A DNA stretch of 64,000 nucleotides from Amia ocellicauda (Eukaryota > Chordata > Actinopteri > Amiiformes > Amiidae): assembly GCF_036373705.1 (NCBI RefSeq), contig NC_089858.1:37039137-37103136 (forward strand). Direction: 5' to 3'. Below the pieces are notes generated by a model that was given only the letters and a program-made list of their open reading frames with translations, made no database searches and had not been told where the DNA came from. The position numbers and the translations under genes were made by a program. Shown here piece after piece: positions 46,401 to 60,526 of the stretch; the first letter of the stretch is position 1; each line of letters starts with the position of its first letter.

Positions 46401-49400
46401 CAGTGTCAAGTTCACAGTAGCAGCTTCGGAGGTTTGTGTGGTGGAGCTTTACTTGTATCATGTTTAGCGTCACTAAAGTTGCTTTAATGGCAATAGATGA
46501 GTACAAGGTCGGTAATTAAATACACCTCGTGCTAGATCGGCTGTGCGTCTTCATCCTATATTCATTTTGATGTGTGTTTGTGTTTGTGTATGAGTCATTC
46601 AGTAAAATCAACCACATTAATTTTCACTACAGCTGGAGGAAATACAATTATAAAGAAAAAGCAGACATCATTGGTATTTTGGATGTAGTGCCGAGACTTG
46701 CCCATTTAGATCACAGTTGTAATGTTAGACCTCTGTCTGGTTTGATTTGCAGACGCCAAACATGTGTCCTGGCCAAACTATCCACCTAATAGATTTTCTT
46801 CACAAGATCACAGCAGATGGTAGGCCTGTACGTTAGAAAACAGACCCCTTTGTTTTGGAGAGACTGAATTAAGTAAAGTTTTGAAAACCATGAGCAGCTG
46901 AGACTCTGACAAAAGGGGAGCGTGTGCATCGTGGGCCGCCTTTGACCTCAGAGCTCCGTTTCCGAATACTGATTTGCACAGACGTGTTGCCGCAGAACTG
47001 AGATCCCTCGACAAAGCAGTTATTCCAGTCATTCTTGGCTGAAGCCTTTGATTTGGGGAGAGACTCCGTGTTTAAAAGTCCACGTCTTTCCCCAGTTCGT
47101 TTTGTAGATCGTTTTACACCAACACGAGCAAAGCGGAGACCTCTGTGTCAACCTTTGAGTAAGGCATGCTTAAAAAAAAAAAAAGTGCTAAGCAACCAAA
47201 CAAACGAATGCCAATGGAGTGTGTTGCCATTTTTGTGCTCCTGCTGCGTCAAATCTAGCTAGTGTTTGAAAAGACCTTCTTATATAACAGGTCTGCTGCA
47301 GAAAGGGTCGGAAAAAGGCTAGTTTAGTCTGTTTAAATCCAACTAAACTTGTTACCATGGTACCTACCTATGTTACTACTACATAATACTAGTGCTCATG
47401 TGAAAAAAGCAAAGAAAGGCCAGAAACATAACAGCAATGACAAGAAGAGAGCAGCAAAAAAAAAGATGCATCCAAGAAGTGTGATAACTTTTAAAGAGCG
47501 AAAAGTTAAAACGGCACAAATAATGGGAGGCCTTCATATTGCAGTGGACCGATAAGCGCTCCTGGTGATATTAAACATAAACATAAGCGACTGGTGACTC
47601 CCCCTGTGGAAAGGGGGGAAACGCTTTGTGTTCATTGCAGGGTTGGGGATCCACTGCCATAGCAACAGCGCTGGCCTCCCGGGAGGCCGATGTAGGTCAG
47701 CGGCCAGCGCAGATGTGTTTTCACAGACCCGGAGACGTGCTGCACGCCTCCTTGACACGGCTCTGCAAAGGCCTGAATCTCTTTATCTCTCCACACGGGG
47801 CGATTCCAGACTCCTCCGGTTAGCCTGCTTGGCAAAGGCGGGGGCTGTCGGTGTGTCGTTTATTTATTTTGTTACTTTTGCAAGCGCTGCACGGAGATCA
47901 CACGCTTCGGCATGAGCGATTAGAGTCCAGCGCCGATGTGCTGAAGCGCTTTTGCCTTCAGTAAAAATTTATTATGTGGAGCATTGGTTTTTTTTTTTTT
48001 CTTTATACTGCAGTTTACACAAGCATTGAGGTTTTGTGGAAGTGTAAGCCCAATCCCCCTGCCCCAAGCTTCAGCTTCAGTTATGTTTTTAAAACCCTGT
48101 AGCAGTATGAAAAGGTGCATGTTGGCTGCAAGGGCCTTCTTGTTGTAGCCCTTGTTGAGATGTGGCTTTCAATCATCATATGATTTCCTGTCGATTTGTT
48201 TTTTTTTTTTTTTTTTTTTTAAGTTACCTTTTAAAAACACCAACAAAAAATCCCCACTGGATTTATTTTGCAGAACCTTGTCCATTTTGTTTCCTCACAT
48301 TGAAATTTACAGATGCACCATACAGGGCCTGGTTTTAATACAAGAATGAGAATGAAACCGGTCTTTGTCCACAGACGTAGGTGCCGCCTGTGTTTTGGTT
48401 TGAGGGCTGTGTAACTTCCCACACACAGATGTACGAGCGAGGGCAAGGTTAACCCTTTTCACTGTGGACAAAAGGAGGTTCTATTCATACAGTTAAATTG
48501 AATTGAATCATCTTTACATTTAACATATAATCCAGGAGTCAGTTTGACGCACGCAGAAAATCTGGTTTTAGTTATTATTATGGAAACATTTCCCACTCTA
48601 GCTTCCTGTAAGTGTAAATGACACAAATTGTGACTGCAATGCCTGGCAGTGTGGCATTGTTTCATGTTCCAGGATGTAGCTACATCAGCTACTGGCAAAT
48701 TACAGGCAAATATCTATATCTGTGTGTATATTATATTGTGTTTGTATATCGACCTCTTTTTTTCTTTCTTTCATATGTAATAAAGCACAGTAATTTGTAA
48801 TTAGCTTTCTTCATCTCTCTCTCTCACACCCTCACCTCCATTCTCTAAAAACCTGGTTAAGAGGGTGCTGCTGTTGATCCCAAAACATAGCCATGTGTGC
48901 CAGATGGGGACTTTCCTCTCTATAGGTTTGTTAACAATTACTGTCCCATTAATCTGGGAGGTTTTTAGTGTCCTTTTGAAGGACGTGGAAAAACAGGGGC
49001 ATCGTAAAGAGTATTGTAGTGAAGACTCTTAACAACACAATACTGGAAAAAGCTCTCAAGTCAAATCGTGCGATGAAATGTCTTCTCAGATTCTTCGTGT
49101 TTGGGTGCATTCAGTGATTTGTTTTAAGGTGGCTGCAGCTAACTGGCACACAGATGAGCTTTGAATTGCCCTCAGTTTCCTAATAAACAGCACCATTTAA
49201 GCTCGGAGAGATAAGAGTGGTTGATAAACTCTCATTTCACCTCAGTATGGGGTGGCTGGATAATAAACTGCCAGTCTATTTTACATCTTAATCCCCTTTG
49301 AGGAAAGCGCTCTTTCACGCCTTGTTTATCCCTCAATAAGAAGGAAGGAAAGATGCGTCTTGATTTGTACACCTCTCTATTTTCTGTTGAACCGAAGACA

Positions 49401-52400
49401 CGTTTCCTTTGTGTCTTCCGGCTGCCCGTGTGGGAGGTGGAGAGAGGATCGGCACATGCAGGTCTCTGGTATTGTGTTGCCCCTTGATGCAGCTGGAGTT
49501 GCCCTTTAGTAATCAGCCTGTGATTGTGCGAGTATCGGAAATCTAGTGCTTGCGTTCGCTGTGTTTTTTGTCGGTTTTGTCTTTGTTACGCCACATAGGC
49601 TCTTTTGAATGAGTGCATTAGCTTAGCGCAAGCCTGCCGGACCTGAAGCGGTGGTGATGGCTCCGTTCTTTGGCCACGCAAACAGCAGCTTTGTAAACGT
49701 GTATGGAGGTTGCCTTTTGTTCTTGCTCTGTGCTCTGAGCCTAAATCTGCCCTTTGAGATGCTAGATGCTCCTTCCTCAAAAGCCCCCCGTGCTCAGATC
49801 TCGAGAAGTGCGCAGGTGTCTTTGAACACCCAGGCACTTCTGATTTAATCTGACGTTACAACAGAAAACCACTCTCAAAAGGCAACTTTGACTTGTCTGT
49901 CATTTACTCTTTATCTAGCCACACTTGTTGTTAACTGACAGGAATTAGAGAGCACCCCCATCCAAAGTTGAAAAGATATTGGACTTGATTGAGAGTCGGC
50001 ATTGATTCAAGTTTCCTCAACCCATCTCGTTCGGTGTAATAATACTTCGCAGGCACACAGTTAAGTCATTGTCCAATCAGGAGGTGATCTGGTGCATGCT
50101 ATTATAGCTAGGTATGAGACCAAGAGATCTCTTTTATGTTTCTTGGGGATATTTACAGCGCTGGTTGCATTTGGAGTGCATTCAGGGCAGATTTCTTTAT
50201 TAAATACCATTGAGGAGCACAGGAAGTTCATTGTGGAGGCAGGGATGGTGGCAGCATGTTGACAGCACTTTGGGTCACATAGTCTACCTCACCCTTTCCC
50301 TGTTCTTTGATCTAAAATGGAAAAATTGACTGCCACCCTATCAGACAGAACACGATGCGGAGTACTGAGAGAAGTAGACGCCCAGTCTCTCCTTTTTCAT
50401 CCTGGCGCTTCTGATCTCGCTTTTTGTAAGTGTTTTTGTTGGCCTTTTCAAAATGCCATCCCTTCCACCTTTCGCCTTCTCGCATGTGAATAAAGCGGTG
50501 AACTCTGGGGAAAGTCAGTGTCTTCTGTAAAATGAAACGCATCCACTGAGGATTTTCCTCCAGTTATGACTGTCACTTCCCTTGAAGTTGCCTGGAGAAG
50601 TACAAGAAAGAGAGGACGCTGGACCACTGTGAGAGACTTCGATGATAAATGAGACGAGTGCAGTGATCTAATGGGAACCTTTGAGAGCTCAGATTCATTT
50701 AATTATTTTTTCGAATCAGAGAAATGGCAACTGAACTGTGAAGAGAACCCACGGAAAGTCTTATCTCTAAATCATTCATGTTTATGCTGTAGTTATGTTG
50801 AGTTGAGCGCGTCAGGGGAAAAAAAAACGTAATCTAAAAAAACAAAAAACATATCCTTCCTTAGTGCATTTATTTTTTTCTTTACAGCCATGAAATCCAA
50901 CTGGGATCCAACCAAGACTCTAAATAGATTAACAAGCCTTTATTGAGCTGTGCAATTTCCTTTGGTCCGTTTTGCAGTACCTCATTATTTAACTTGCAAG
51001 CCTTTGTATGCTGTCTTTCTAGAGTATGACGGGTGACTCTGGGTTTCACTATTCTGGTGTGGGCTTGTGGGGGCTACTTCTTTTCTTTTGAGAGTTGTAT
51101 TTGAACAGATGTAAAAACAGGTGAATCTGAGACTGCAGTGTTTTCAGACATTTCCTTTATCTCTCTCGCACGAGGTCAATAGCATTTCGGCCGAGACGTG
51201 TAGCAGAGCACCTTTCACACAAATGTTCTCTTTCTCTGCTCTTTAGGATCTCCAGTTACCTTTTAACGCCAGACACAACACTCCTTTCCATTAAACAAAG
51301 CTGACCTGCTCAGTACTGGTAGAACTGGCTGTGCTGGTATAGTCAAAATAACAAAACTTTAAATAACCGCTATCAGACCAGATTAATCGTTTTCCTGTTC
51401 TTTTTTCCATCGCATACAGTGTGTGGTCCACAGTGGGGTTTCATCCGGTCTTGATAAATGTTCAACTCTCTAACTGAAAGCTGCTTTTTTGACAGTGGAC
51501 AAGATACAAGAGAGCCCACTGTGTTTAATGCAGTGTAGGCCTATTTCCCTCCTTAATGGCTGTTGGAATTCCTTGAATAAACACTGTGCTGTTCGTCTCG
51601 CAGCTCAGTGAAAGATGCCCCCTGCGTCTCCAACTCAACCACACTTAATTCATCTCCTGCGCATCACATTTTACTGCAGGGTTATTGTTTATGACTGATA
51701 ACTTGCTGATTTATTGTAGTTTTATAACTGGGTGTTATCACCCTGCGTAGACAAAGGTGATTTTATATTACACCTTTCTATTCTTAGTTTAGTTTCCTCT
51801 GATAATGATGTAACAGTGAGGGTTCAGACTTCCTGCCATGCCCCTGTGGTTTTGTGTACCTATGTAAAAGAATAAATCTGAGTTATCTGTACTTACCTGC
51901 TTGCTCTGGGATCTGGTGCCCGGGGGGGCAGTAGGGTGGGGTAGAGGTGCCCCATCCTTGTTTTAAATATCTGGGGTGGCGTAGACTGTATTGATGAATG
52001 CTTGCTGTCATTACCACCCATGACACTATTGCGTTTTTGTAAGAAAGCTGCGTTGATTGGCATATACTTAAATGGGAATTTGGTCTTGTTTCCTGTGTTA
52101 ATAGGGCGGTCTATTCTGATGTTTTTTTTTTTTACTGGCCTTGAAAGACTAGTGGTACTGCAATACAACAAAAGTAGATTAAATGAACAGGTGCCCCAAT
52201 ATGGTCCTACTGGCCTAGAGAATGGCTTTTGTATATCATGTTGGTTTTATTTCCCCCCATTATTTTTCAAATGAGGGGCTGTGAGTGTCTAGAAACACAG
52301 AGTGTGTTATATAAAAGTGCCATGGGGTTGCCAGGTTACAGGAAGTTATGCTTTCTGGTATCCAGATTCACAGAGGGATATTACTGCACTTGATGATCCC

Positions 52401-55400
52401 TGCCGACGAAGCGCGCAAAAACCCCTGAGCACTAAAGCAAACCGGCACAAACACCTCCTGTATCTGGTTACGCAGCTGGACAGGATGTGATGGGCAATGA
52501 AGGAAAGCTGAAGTCACCAGGAGACTGTCCAGATGACTTCCACCAGCTGTTATAAACCTTTGGGGGCCTAAAAACCCCTGCTTTCAGTGCTAAAATCCAA
52601 AAAACGGACGAGGACCAGGACCGTCTATCTGTTACGCAATGGCAAAAAACGACAGCAGGTGAATTTAACCCCTCTCACCGCTGTGCAAGATGTTTCCTAG
52701 TGGCTGCTGTCTGACTGCGTGTGCACAGGCCTACTTCAAAGTCCAGTCTGCGCTGAGCTCAACGAGTCTGTTGCCGCCTCGGCTGCAGTCTACAGCACCC
52801 TACACCCTTTCCCCCGATCACTATCTTCAGAGACAAGAAAACCACCGGCGCTTCCTCTCTGAGTGAACCCGTCTATCACTGCAACCTCGAAGCTTATCCA
52901 TCGCAACAGTCTCAGTCGTTTCCAGGTTGTCCATTGTCTGCTCATACCATAAATGTACACAACTCAGACTTTGCGTTCCATTTGCGAGGGTTTGCGTTTC
53001 TGTGTTTATGGGGCGCAGGTAGTCATTACTTCATGCACTATGCAGTGTTTGGAGATGAAGGTGATCAATAGAATCATTGGCAGACACCTCAGGCAGGTCT
53101 TAACTTTGGTTTCAAGAACAGAACTTGAACTTTGAGACAGCCACATAGGGTTAGCAAACAGTTTCTTAATGGTCAATTTGAGATACTCGGCTTTTACTAA
53201 GAAATGTCATCCAATATCTATCTTAAATGGTTACTCCACAAGAAGTTCACGTCTGATTTACAGAAATTGTAAATTTTTTATTCTTTTTTCACATCTTGCT
53301 TTCACTCTCGCTATGCGTCTTGATCTCGTGTGGGTCTTGAACTGAGAGTTTGTTTTCCATGGGAGTAGGTGGTTTGGGGGGGTGGGTGTGGCTTGTTGTG
53401 GTGAGGTGAAAACCATTACAGTGCCTCAGTTTGTGTCACCCATTTATTTTGTTCCTACAGACCATGTTTTCAGTGAACTCCCCAGCCTATGATGAACCAG
53501 CATTCAGTACCCAGTTGCAACTCTCACTAATAAAAAGCTTTCAATAATGCTTTTGAAGTTTGATTTATTTTCAATGCTATGCCGATGTGCACACACTTCA
53601 AACATGGAAAGACTAGCAGGGCTGATATTCGAGAGACCGAAAATGGCAGATGCGTTTAATTTAATATCTATTTTTTATTTTTATTGGATTTTGCCAAGGT
53701 TACTATATATCTTAGAGCTGCAGAATGAAGTCACAAGTGGAGGGGTTATGTGGTGCACCCTGTCTGATGTCTGTGCTCAGTTTTCTTCTTATTCAGCAGT
53801 TTCCTCCTGTATGCCTCTGTTTTATCGCTTTGCCATTCAGTCTTCTCTGTATTGTGTTGCGCTGCAGCTGTGCCATAGGAGATCTGACCTTGAGTTAATC
53901 TGTGGAGGGGATATGCGAGTGCTTATTAGTTGGTTGGATTCAAATACATTATCTGACCTCAATGCATTGTCGCTGTCTCAGTCGTGTATATCAGGTGTGC
54001 TTGAACTTTATTGATAAGATCAATTCAAACTGCAAAGAACCAGCATGAGTCATTGTCTCCATCAAACCCCTTCACCTGACCACAGTTAAGATCTCAGACT
54101 GAACTCCTTTAAGTGCAGAGTTGCGATGGCTCGCATTGATGATAATACTGCCTCTCTCAGTTTTGTTTTAGAAGAACCAGAAATAGCGTGGGGGTGCTTT
54201 TCACTCTGTGCAGAAAGAACACGTGTCATGTGTGGCGTTGACTTTAAAACCAGCACAGTTTGGTGGCACCAAGGAAGTAACCAGAGGCATTGAGGGGAGC
54301 AGGTTGTGCAAACAAAGAAACAAACCACAACAAAACAAACTACACAACCAGCAATATTAAACAGCATAACAGCTCAGTTATCTGTAACTATCACCACATT
54401 TCTGCTAAACTCTTGACCTACCCCTGCATAATTTCTAATCCACCACTTTCTTTTTGGTACTAGATTTTAGTTTGATCTAATCTGTGGTGTGTACTTCTCT
54501 TTTTTTAGAAAATTGTGAGTCGCCCTCTGGGTAGACAGCGTCTGATAAGAAATAATAATGCATACTTTTTGAATACCTCATAGGCCCTGACTCCGCAAAA
54601 GTTGTGCCTTCCCTTATTTTGTTTTTTTCGTTGTTTCTTCTTCCTCACTCTGCCTGCGGATCATTTTGAGGTTTCTCAACAGAATCTCTTGGTTGACTTT
54701 AGGGCTTGGTTACACAGCCGACTGAAAGACTGTTGTATGCTTTAGCAGCTATCTTGGATTGTTTAACAGGGTGACAATGCCCTGTACTTCCCTCTTGGCA
54801 GGCTGCAAAGTTTGGCAATGGGTGCCGTGCCATCCTGTGCCACACCAAAATCGGTCTACATGGTAATGGGGAAAGAAAACTGACTGAGTAGGTGTGTATG
54901 TAGGACCTGGGCCAACTTGGATAATTGCAGTTGTCGGGGTGAGTCGCCTTCAAAGCAAAAAGGAGCGTAACGGGGGAATCATTATTTAAAAGTACGTAAA
55001 GGAACCTTTTGGTCACATTCAGGAGGGAAAGCTGAAAGAAATCCGAACTCTGCAGCTCAACTGGATTTATTTATTTAATTATTTATTTTCTTCCTCATGG
55101 TCTACTGTGGCTTTTAATATTGTGTAGGATCTGATAATGCTTTATCATGTTTTAATGCTCTCTGTTAAAGTTTTACCCTGGCAGCTTCTGTTTCACGGCC
55201 CGAGCAGCAATTTCCTCTATGTATGCGTCAATAAAGCCACAGAATTGCACATGCTTCTTGCTTTTATTGTTCACGCACTGTTAACCTTCGCGAAAATGGC
55301 CTGAAGATGTACGTTCTGGCTAGGACCCATAGCAGTGCATATGTACATATTTGCATATATTTAGAAATCTAGGCTAATCCTCATTTCAATTTTCTCTCCT

Positions 55401-58400
55401 AGGGTGCTTCTGTGGTTTGGGGCTGATTTACTCCAATAAATCGTGCACGATGCCTCCAATCACCTTCCAGGATCTCCCTCTGAACATCTACATGGTCATT
55501 TTTGGGACCGGGATCTTCGTCTTTGTCCTGAGTTTAATTTTCTGCTGCTACTTTATAAGGTAAGGCCATCTTTGGAGGGCGTTTGCACACAGTAGCGGCG
55601 CCAGAAATGTGTTTTGAGAGAGGGGGAGGGCAACCACAGGTATTCATTAGAAGTGAAGTCTGAGACGAGAGCGCTGCAGGTTTCAGCGTGTCAGTCAGCA
55701 TCAAAGACCGGAAGAGGCCGAACCTTGGCGTGGTATCTGTGTTGCATAATGATCCCCCATAAACGGGATCCACAAGAAAAAATCTGGGTTAGGACCTCGG
55801 AGAACAGGAATGGGGGGAGAGAGACAGAGACAGATGGCTGTAGAAGTCAGACTTTGTGGTATAGCCATTCATGAGCTTTCCGTTTGCGAGCGATGGGTTT
55901 TGTTTCCGCTGTTACCCCCTGTACATTCACCCCTTTCACGAAAGCCCCTGGGCCTGTTCAACCATGGCATGGCCCACTGACTGACTATCCCAGGTCTCCA
56001 GATGGCTCAACAGGGGCACAGGCCTGACAGGAAAATAGGTTTGCCGGGTTTCCAAGTTTCGCGCAAACACACTGGCATCCCTTTGGCCACCCAAGCGGCG
56101 AAAGAACAAAAAAAGTAAAAGACAAAATGTCGCCACCTGAGAAATTGGATAGCCTTGGAATGGCTTGAAACAAAAGCATGCGTTTTTCTTCCACTTGGTG
56201 TACCAACCACCTCGCTCTCTCTTCCCCTGAAGGAGACAGAGACTTCATTATAGAAAGTGCTTCGCCGGCAAGGGAAGACTCGAGGCATCAGGGAGGTAGT
56301 GGAGCCTTTATCACTATTATTTGGCACAATAGCCCCCATTCAGCGCTGTTCATCGCGGCTGTGATGGGCGACTAGCTGTTCCTGGAAATACATCGATAGT
56401 CTCTGCAATGTGAGACAGATCTAGCTTTGTGACCGAGCCAGACGCTTCCATCGGGCAGCTGGTCAACCAAATGAGATGGGCTTTGGACCAGAGCCAACAG
56501 AGCTGTGCCTGAATTAAACTACCCCCATCTTCCACCCCCTTTCCTCCCCTAAAACTACCCCTGCCCCCACCCTCCCAAGGTCAGTGAGCTGGAGGCCACA
56601 AGTGTGCCAGTGTGTGTGCGAGACCCTGGGAGTGGAGAGAGTGAGACAGAGAGATACAGGGGGTGGGTGGGAGGTTTGGCAGCCAACTGCAATAATCAAT
56701 ACCCTTCTCTGTCTCTGACTAGCCAGCCAGACAGGAGGAGCACAAAGTGTAAGCATGAAAATCGTGTTCTCCATGCCAACCGATGCCACTGCTGCAGTAA
56801 TGGCATTCACTCCAGGCATTTATTATGCCAAACCAAACAATATGAACTTCTTGCTTAATCCCCCCGTAAAGCAAACAAAGCAATCTAATCAGTCATTCCA
56901 ATCACCCATTAAAAATAATAATAAAAATAACCTTCTGACAGAGAACAGTGCTGTTGGCTAGGTGGTTTCACTACCGATTTATGCAGCATTCAATACATTT
57001 TGCAATTTTATTTCACGTGTCCCTCTCTCCACAATTTCCTAGGACATCTTTTTCCTAGAATTCCCCTCCTCTCAGTTGAGCTCTAGGATTGAAAGAATTG
57101 GCTTCAGATCTTTTTTTCTTTTACACATTCTCTGTTCTGTTGATCCTCACGCTAGGCCTTTGGGTAGCTCTGCCAGAGGGTTTACTGGCACTCTCTTGGA
57201 TCTCAGCCCCTGCTTAGCTGAACTTGACTCTCCAGTCTCCCTCCCCTTTCCACACAGCAGCGACACTGAACAATGAACTCCCCCGTGAGCCGCTCAGCAT
57301 TGTGTGAGGCACAGGAATCGCGCAGGAAACGCGAAGGCAGGAAGTCGCCCTCGCGAAGCCCTTGAGACGGACGTCACAGAGCATGGGGTCTTGTCAGGGG
57401 TCGGTGTTGAGAGGAGAAACCACGTCCGAAGTGGAGACTTGTGTTTTCGGTGGCAGGTCTCTTCAGAGGGTTTTCTCTAGGTTGTCAGAGAGGTCTTGTT
57501 TGGTTTTGTTTCAGACTTTGAGGGGGATGCCAGTGTTTCCTGCTTGTTTGTTGTTTATAAATGACACAACTCTTAAGCGTGTGTGTTTGTTTTATAAAAG
57601 AGGTGATGAAACCCCTTCACAATTGACAAATCAAGGTGTTAATGTAGATTGACAATAACAACAATAACTATAAATCGTTACTGAAGGCTTTGATTTTTGA
57701 AATTAGTTTCACTGCTTTTGATGCCTCCCACTTCACCGTTCACAGAGGATTTTATTTTTATACTTCGACCTTGTTTTTTTTCCCCCAACAGTGTTAAAAT
57801 GATTCACTCAGGTTTTGTTTTTGTGATCTTTTCAATTCCTTTGATGTTCAGCCCGTTACAGATTTGGAACCCATTTTGTTTTTCTCTCTTTATTATTGTT
57901 CACTGAAATGTAGTCGGGTCATCTCTCATCTCTCCCGGTTTAAAATCACATCCTACACATCCTGTGTGTTTGTAAATGCAGCTGATTCATGTACATTTTA
58001 AAGTGCACACAATGACTCAAATCACATTTCAGGGTGTGTTTTGAACAGGATGCTATACATTTGCAATCTTTAGTTTAACCAAATGCTGCTCCACTCAAGG
58101 AAAAGAGAAAAAACAGGTTTAATGAGGTTGACCCCAAAATCTGATCATCTTTGATTGGATAGAAAGATAAACTCATAATTTGGCATTTTAAGGTTATTAA
58201 AGCTTTATCATGCATCATAAAATTTGAAATGAATTCCAATCTTTCATTTCGTACTTCTTACGTCGTCCTAATATGGCAGAAAAAGACCAGAGTGCCAAAG
58301 GAGGGAGAGGGAAAGTCAGTCTAGGCAGGCCTTATCGGAGGCCATCCAACTAAATTAGATTTTAATTGGCTCAGTGACTCTTCTCCTTATCGCTCCCCTC

Positions 58401-60495
58401 TCTCTCACTTTTCCTGTGGCGCGGTTGGGCTGTTACGACAAAATGGTGGCCAGAGTTTATGAATGCCAGGTACTATTGTGCATCTGCTTATTTTTGCTGG
58501 AACAGTTCTCCTGTATGGGATGAAGTGATGAAAGCAGAGGATTACAGCTCTTGGCTTTGTAACGCAACAAGTAGTGAAATTGCAGGATACGGCGTAAATG
58601 CAAATAGCTGACTAAGAAGGGAGAGTTTTGAGTCACCTGTGAAGCCCAGGACGGTAACACAGTGACCAGAAATACTTCGTTTTCATTGACATCACTAAAA
58701 CCTGGAAGAGCAAACTGTGTTTTAAAATGCACTGTAGTGAAGCACATGTCCCCAGCCTCAATAGAAAAAAAAAAAAAAAAAAATGTATCCCTTCAGTCAA
58801 AGTCGCTGGAAGATTGAGTGTGTCGGATCCCAGGTCAGAGAGAGATGGAGTCAGATTGGATTACAGTCAGAGTTCTACAACCACCATGTTAAATCTCTGC
58901 CACTTTCTGTGTTGTTCTCGTGGTTGTGTTCATATTTTCATGCCAGTTACACTGACGTCACACCCCAGCAGTCCCTGTTTCGTCTTAAACTTAAAAGGAC
59001 TTCCCTTTATTTAACATTGAACTTGCTAGATTTAACCTTTTCTATGTAATGTTTTTGTTAAAGGCAGTACAGTCTCTCTTTTAACGTGGCATTCGATGGT
59101 TTGAACCAGTTTGAAATATGTTTTGCTGAACAATTGCTGTATATTCAATTTTACTCCATGTTGTAATCGCTTGTTTCAGTGATGCCACTTTTTTGGATTA
59201 AGCACAGTCTCCCATAAATCATATGTGAGTGAGAGTGAAATCACTTGCAACAGTACATGCAATGATATATAGTCCAAAAGAGAGAACATCACAGTCCAGT
59301 ACCTGTAGCAATTTGAAAGGATTTAATTTATATTCCCAAAAAATAGAGAATTGGCATCTGTTCTTTAGCTCATATAAGAGGCATTTGTACATTAATTCAT
59401 GATTTAAAGAACAGAAAAAAACAGGATAAGCAACAGAAGCAATGTAGGAGTCCACAACCTGTCAGAAAAATGTGTTGCTTCCCAACTGCGGGTGTGAAAA
59501 CGGCCCCCTCTCGAGAATCTGTTCCTCTCTTCTTTCTGACTTCTCTCTTCTTTCAGTTTCTCTCCCTCTCTCATTCTGTGTCTTTCTCTCGTTGGGTCTG
59601 AGAGGGTCGGGGAGTGAGGCTGCCTGGGCTCACATCCTCCCGTCAAGGCCGGCGATATGGAGAAGTGTACACACACAGCCTCTCCAAATACAGCACTTCC
59701 TCAGACCTTAACTACTTCCGAACTGAAACAATTCGGAGCCCAAGCAAGGAGATCTTATCAGCACGCCGTGTTCCTGATGTTATTTTTGGCTGCTGACTTG
59801 GATTGATTGCTTAGACCTAAACATAGATTTCTACTCTTTTCTTCTTTGTTGCACAAAATATATTCTGCCCTGGGTTCCCAGCCAGCTATTCGTCCTTTAT
59901 TCCAATGTTTCCAAGAATTGTCATGTAACGGCATTAGATCATCTTAAATAATAGTAAACACTGCAGCTGCCAAATGTCATACTCTGTGCCATCTCAACCC
60001 CGAGGCCGAATAATGGCTTAGAAAGGGAAAAACAGCCTGAGCCTTTAAAGAATTGTTTTAATATGTTGTTGTTGTTGTGGTGCCATCTTAACACACGCAC
60101 ACGCACATGCACACACACACACGGAAGAGGGGTATAATAGCCTTTGAAATACAAGCTGGTATCAATTAGATTTTAACTTTTTTATTTTTTAATAAATCTG
60201 CCAAGGGATTTAAGAGAAATAAAACTTTGACCCTGGGATTTTCATATTAGTGTGATTCCAGACATCAATCTCCCTCACAAGTCTTCCAGTTTAAACATGC
60301 AAGCTTTTACGTGATTGTCTCCCAATGCGAATAGGCTCAAAAAGTGCTAAGTATTTAGACCACCTTTGTCAAGGTTTATTAACCATTTTGAAGGATCCTT
60401 ATCCTGTCCAAACTCTTCAAAAACTGCATGCTTGGGCCCATTTTAGTTTCAGAGTGACCTAACATAACCTGGATGTTTTTCCCTGATCTAAAACA

Positions 60496-60526
<31 letters not shown>

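Larger units (their letters stand above)
42898..55402. other. RNF122 intron 1 (12.5 kb)
   Basis: GTGAGC donor at 42898 and TCTCCTAG acceptor ending at 55402. I found no nested gene. It holds microsatellites (listed), the GC-rich repeat near its start, T runs at about 47987-48000 and 48200-48221, and a retroposon tail at 54515-54559. Frames such as 43702-43887 and 45960-46253 lack family resemblance. Its size suggests it may contain regulatory elements, but I cannot identify any. Confidence 0.6.
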
